A stretch of 6,129 bases of DNA from an uncultured Flavobacterium sp. (GTDB taxonomy: Bacteria; Bacteroidota; Bacteroidia; Flavobacteriales; Flavobacteriaceae). Both the position numbers and the translations under genes were made by a program. The notes beneath the pieces are model-generated. The model was not told the DNA's origin and did not search any database. It saw only the letters and a list, made by a program, of their open reading frames with translations. The DNA lies in NCBI RefSeq assembly GCF_946220915.1, contig NZ_CAMIHH010000145.1, forward strand, positions 1 through 6,129, read 5' to 3'. Positions 5,765-6,129 of the stretch are shown here, one piece after another (position 1 is the first letter of the stretch; every line of letters starts with the position of its first letter).

Positions 5765-6040
5765 ATGAACAAATCAGAATTAATCGACGCAATGGCTGCT
5801 GACGCAGGAATTTCAAAAGGTGCTGCAAAAAAAGCTCTTGAATCATTTGTAACTAACGTAAGCGGCACTCTTAACAAAGGCGGAAGGGTTTCACTGGTAG
5901 GTTTCGGTTCTTGGTCAGTATCAAACAGGGCTGCAAGGGAAGGAAGGAACCCTCAAACAGGAAAGACTATAAGCATTGCTGCTAAAAACGTGGTAAAATT
6001 CAAGCCGGGAGCTGAGCTTGACGGCCATGTAAACTCTTAA
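5765..6040 (+). CDS. hup: HU-family nucleoid-associated DNA-binding protein
   Basis: HU is a small basic dimeric protein that bends and compacts DNA. The product has 91 residues, the usual length. The N-terminal helix-turn-helix-like dimer part MNKSELIDAMAADAGISKGAA is followed by the helix KKALESFVTNVSGTL (22-36). The HU/IHF signature spans GFGSWSVSNRAAREGRNPQTG (46-66) and contains the conserved Arg and Gly residues and the Pro (P63) at the tip of the DNA-binding arm that intercalates in the minor groove. NVVKFKPGAEL (75-85) closes the family pattern. A Trp at position 50 replaces the more common Phe. It looks like a homodimeric HU rather than IHF, but the two cannot be fully told apart by eye. 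It lies 188 bases after fmt and has its own promoter and terminator. Codons are those typical of a highly expressed gene (many GCT, GTA, AAC and AGG). Confidence 0.96.
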   Translation: MNKSELIDAMAADAGISKGAAKKALESFVTNVSGTLNKGGRVSLVGFGSWSVSNRAAREGRNPQTGKTISIAAKNVVKFKPGAELDGHVNS

Positions 6041-6063
6041 TAATACTGTTAAGTAAAAAAATC

Positions 6064-6093
6064 AAAGCCTTCTTAACCGAAGGCTTTTTCTTT
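6064..6093 (+). terminator. Strong, symmetric terminator of hup
   Basis: A perfect 9-base-pair stem AAAGCCTTC/GAAGGCTTT (6064-6072 with 6079-6087) has the loop TTAACC and a T-rich tail (6085-6093). A run of seven A residues just before it (from about 6054) means it could also stop transcription coming from the right. It lies 23 bases after the stop codon. The 36 bases that follow to the window end hold no recognisable gene start. Confidence 0.92.
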
Positions 6094-6129
6094 ACTTTAC
6101 GACACATAATACACTACATAGTAATAAAA

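Noticed and set aside
1..6129. CRISPR arrays, tRNA or rRNA genes, insertion sequences
   Set aside because: No regularly spaced repeats, no cloverleaf-like or rRNA sequence, and no transposase frame or long terminal inverted repeats were seen on either strand.

Overview
The window reads as chromosomal, housekeeping-type DNA from a member of the Bacteroidota, most likely the family Flavobacteriaceae (Flavobacterium or a close relative). The reasons are: protein sequences that look flavobacterial (HU, Fmt, RecQ and the small P-loop ATPase); AT-rich leaders with no Shine-Dalgarno sequence; promoter boxes of the Bacteroidota type (TAnnTTTG with an upstream TTG); and signal-peptide cleavage before a Gln. 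The genus is an inference from protein style, not from a marker gene.

Layout. (1) 32-256 (+): a 74-residue protein of unknown function, closed by a strong intrinsic terminator at 306-330. (2) 466-963 (-): a small secreted protein that converges on the first gene, with its own terminator at 418-444. (3) 964-1263: a 300-base divergent intergenic region that must hold the promoters of genes 2 and 4. (4) 1264-2052 (+): a protein with a YgaP/DUF2892-like membrane segment joined to an SRPBCC (polyketide cyclase/dehydrase-like) domain, followed by a terminator at 2079-2101. (5) 2194-5576 (+): a compact three-gene operon made of a P-loop NTPase/kinase-like protein, a short-form RecQ helicase and Fmt (methionyl-tRNA formyltransferase). 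The gene spacings are 2 and 0 bases. (6) 5765-6040 (+): an HU-family nucleoid protein with a well-formed promoter of its own and a strong, symmetric terminator at 6064-6093.

How the genes fit together. The NTPase-recQ-fmt cluster almost certainly shares one transcript starting near 2180. It mixes DNA repair with translation initiation, so the grouping probably reflects conserved gene order rather than one pathway. HU lies just downstream but is separated by 188 bases and has its own promoter, as expected for an abundant DNA-binding protein. The first part of the window (unknown small protein, secreted protein, membrane-SRPBCC protein) consists of separately transcribed single genes with no clear link to each other.

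No RNA gene, CRISPR array, insertion sequence, integrase, toxin-antitoxin pair or defence system is visible. The points most worth a second look are the unusual spacing of the RecQ zinc motif, the start-codon problem of the NTPase, and the DnaA-box-like and palindromic sequences in front of hup.
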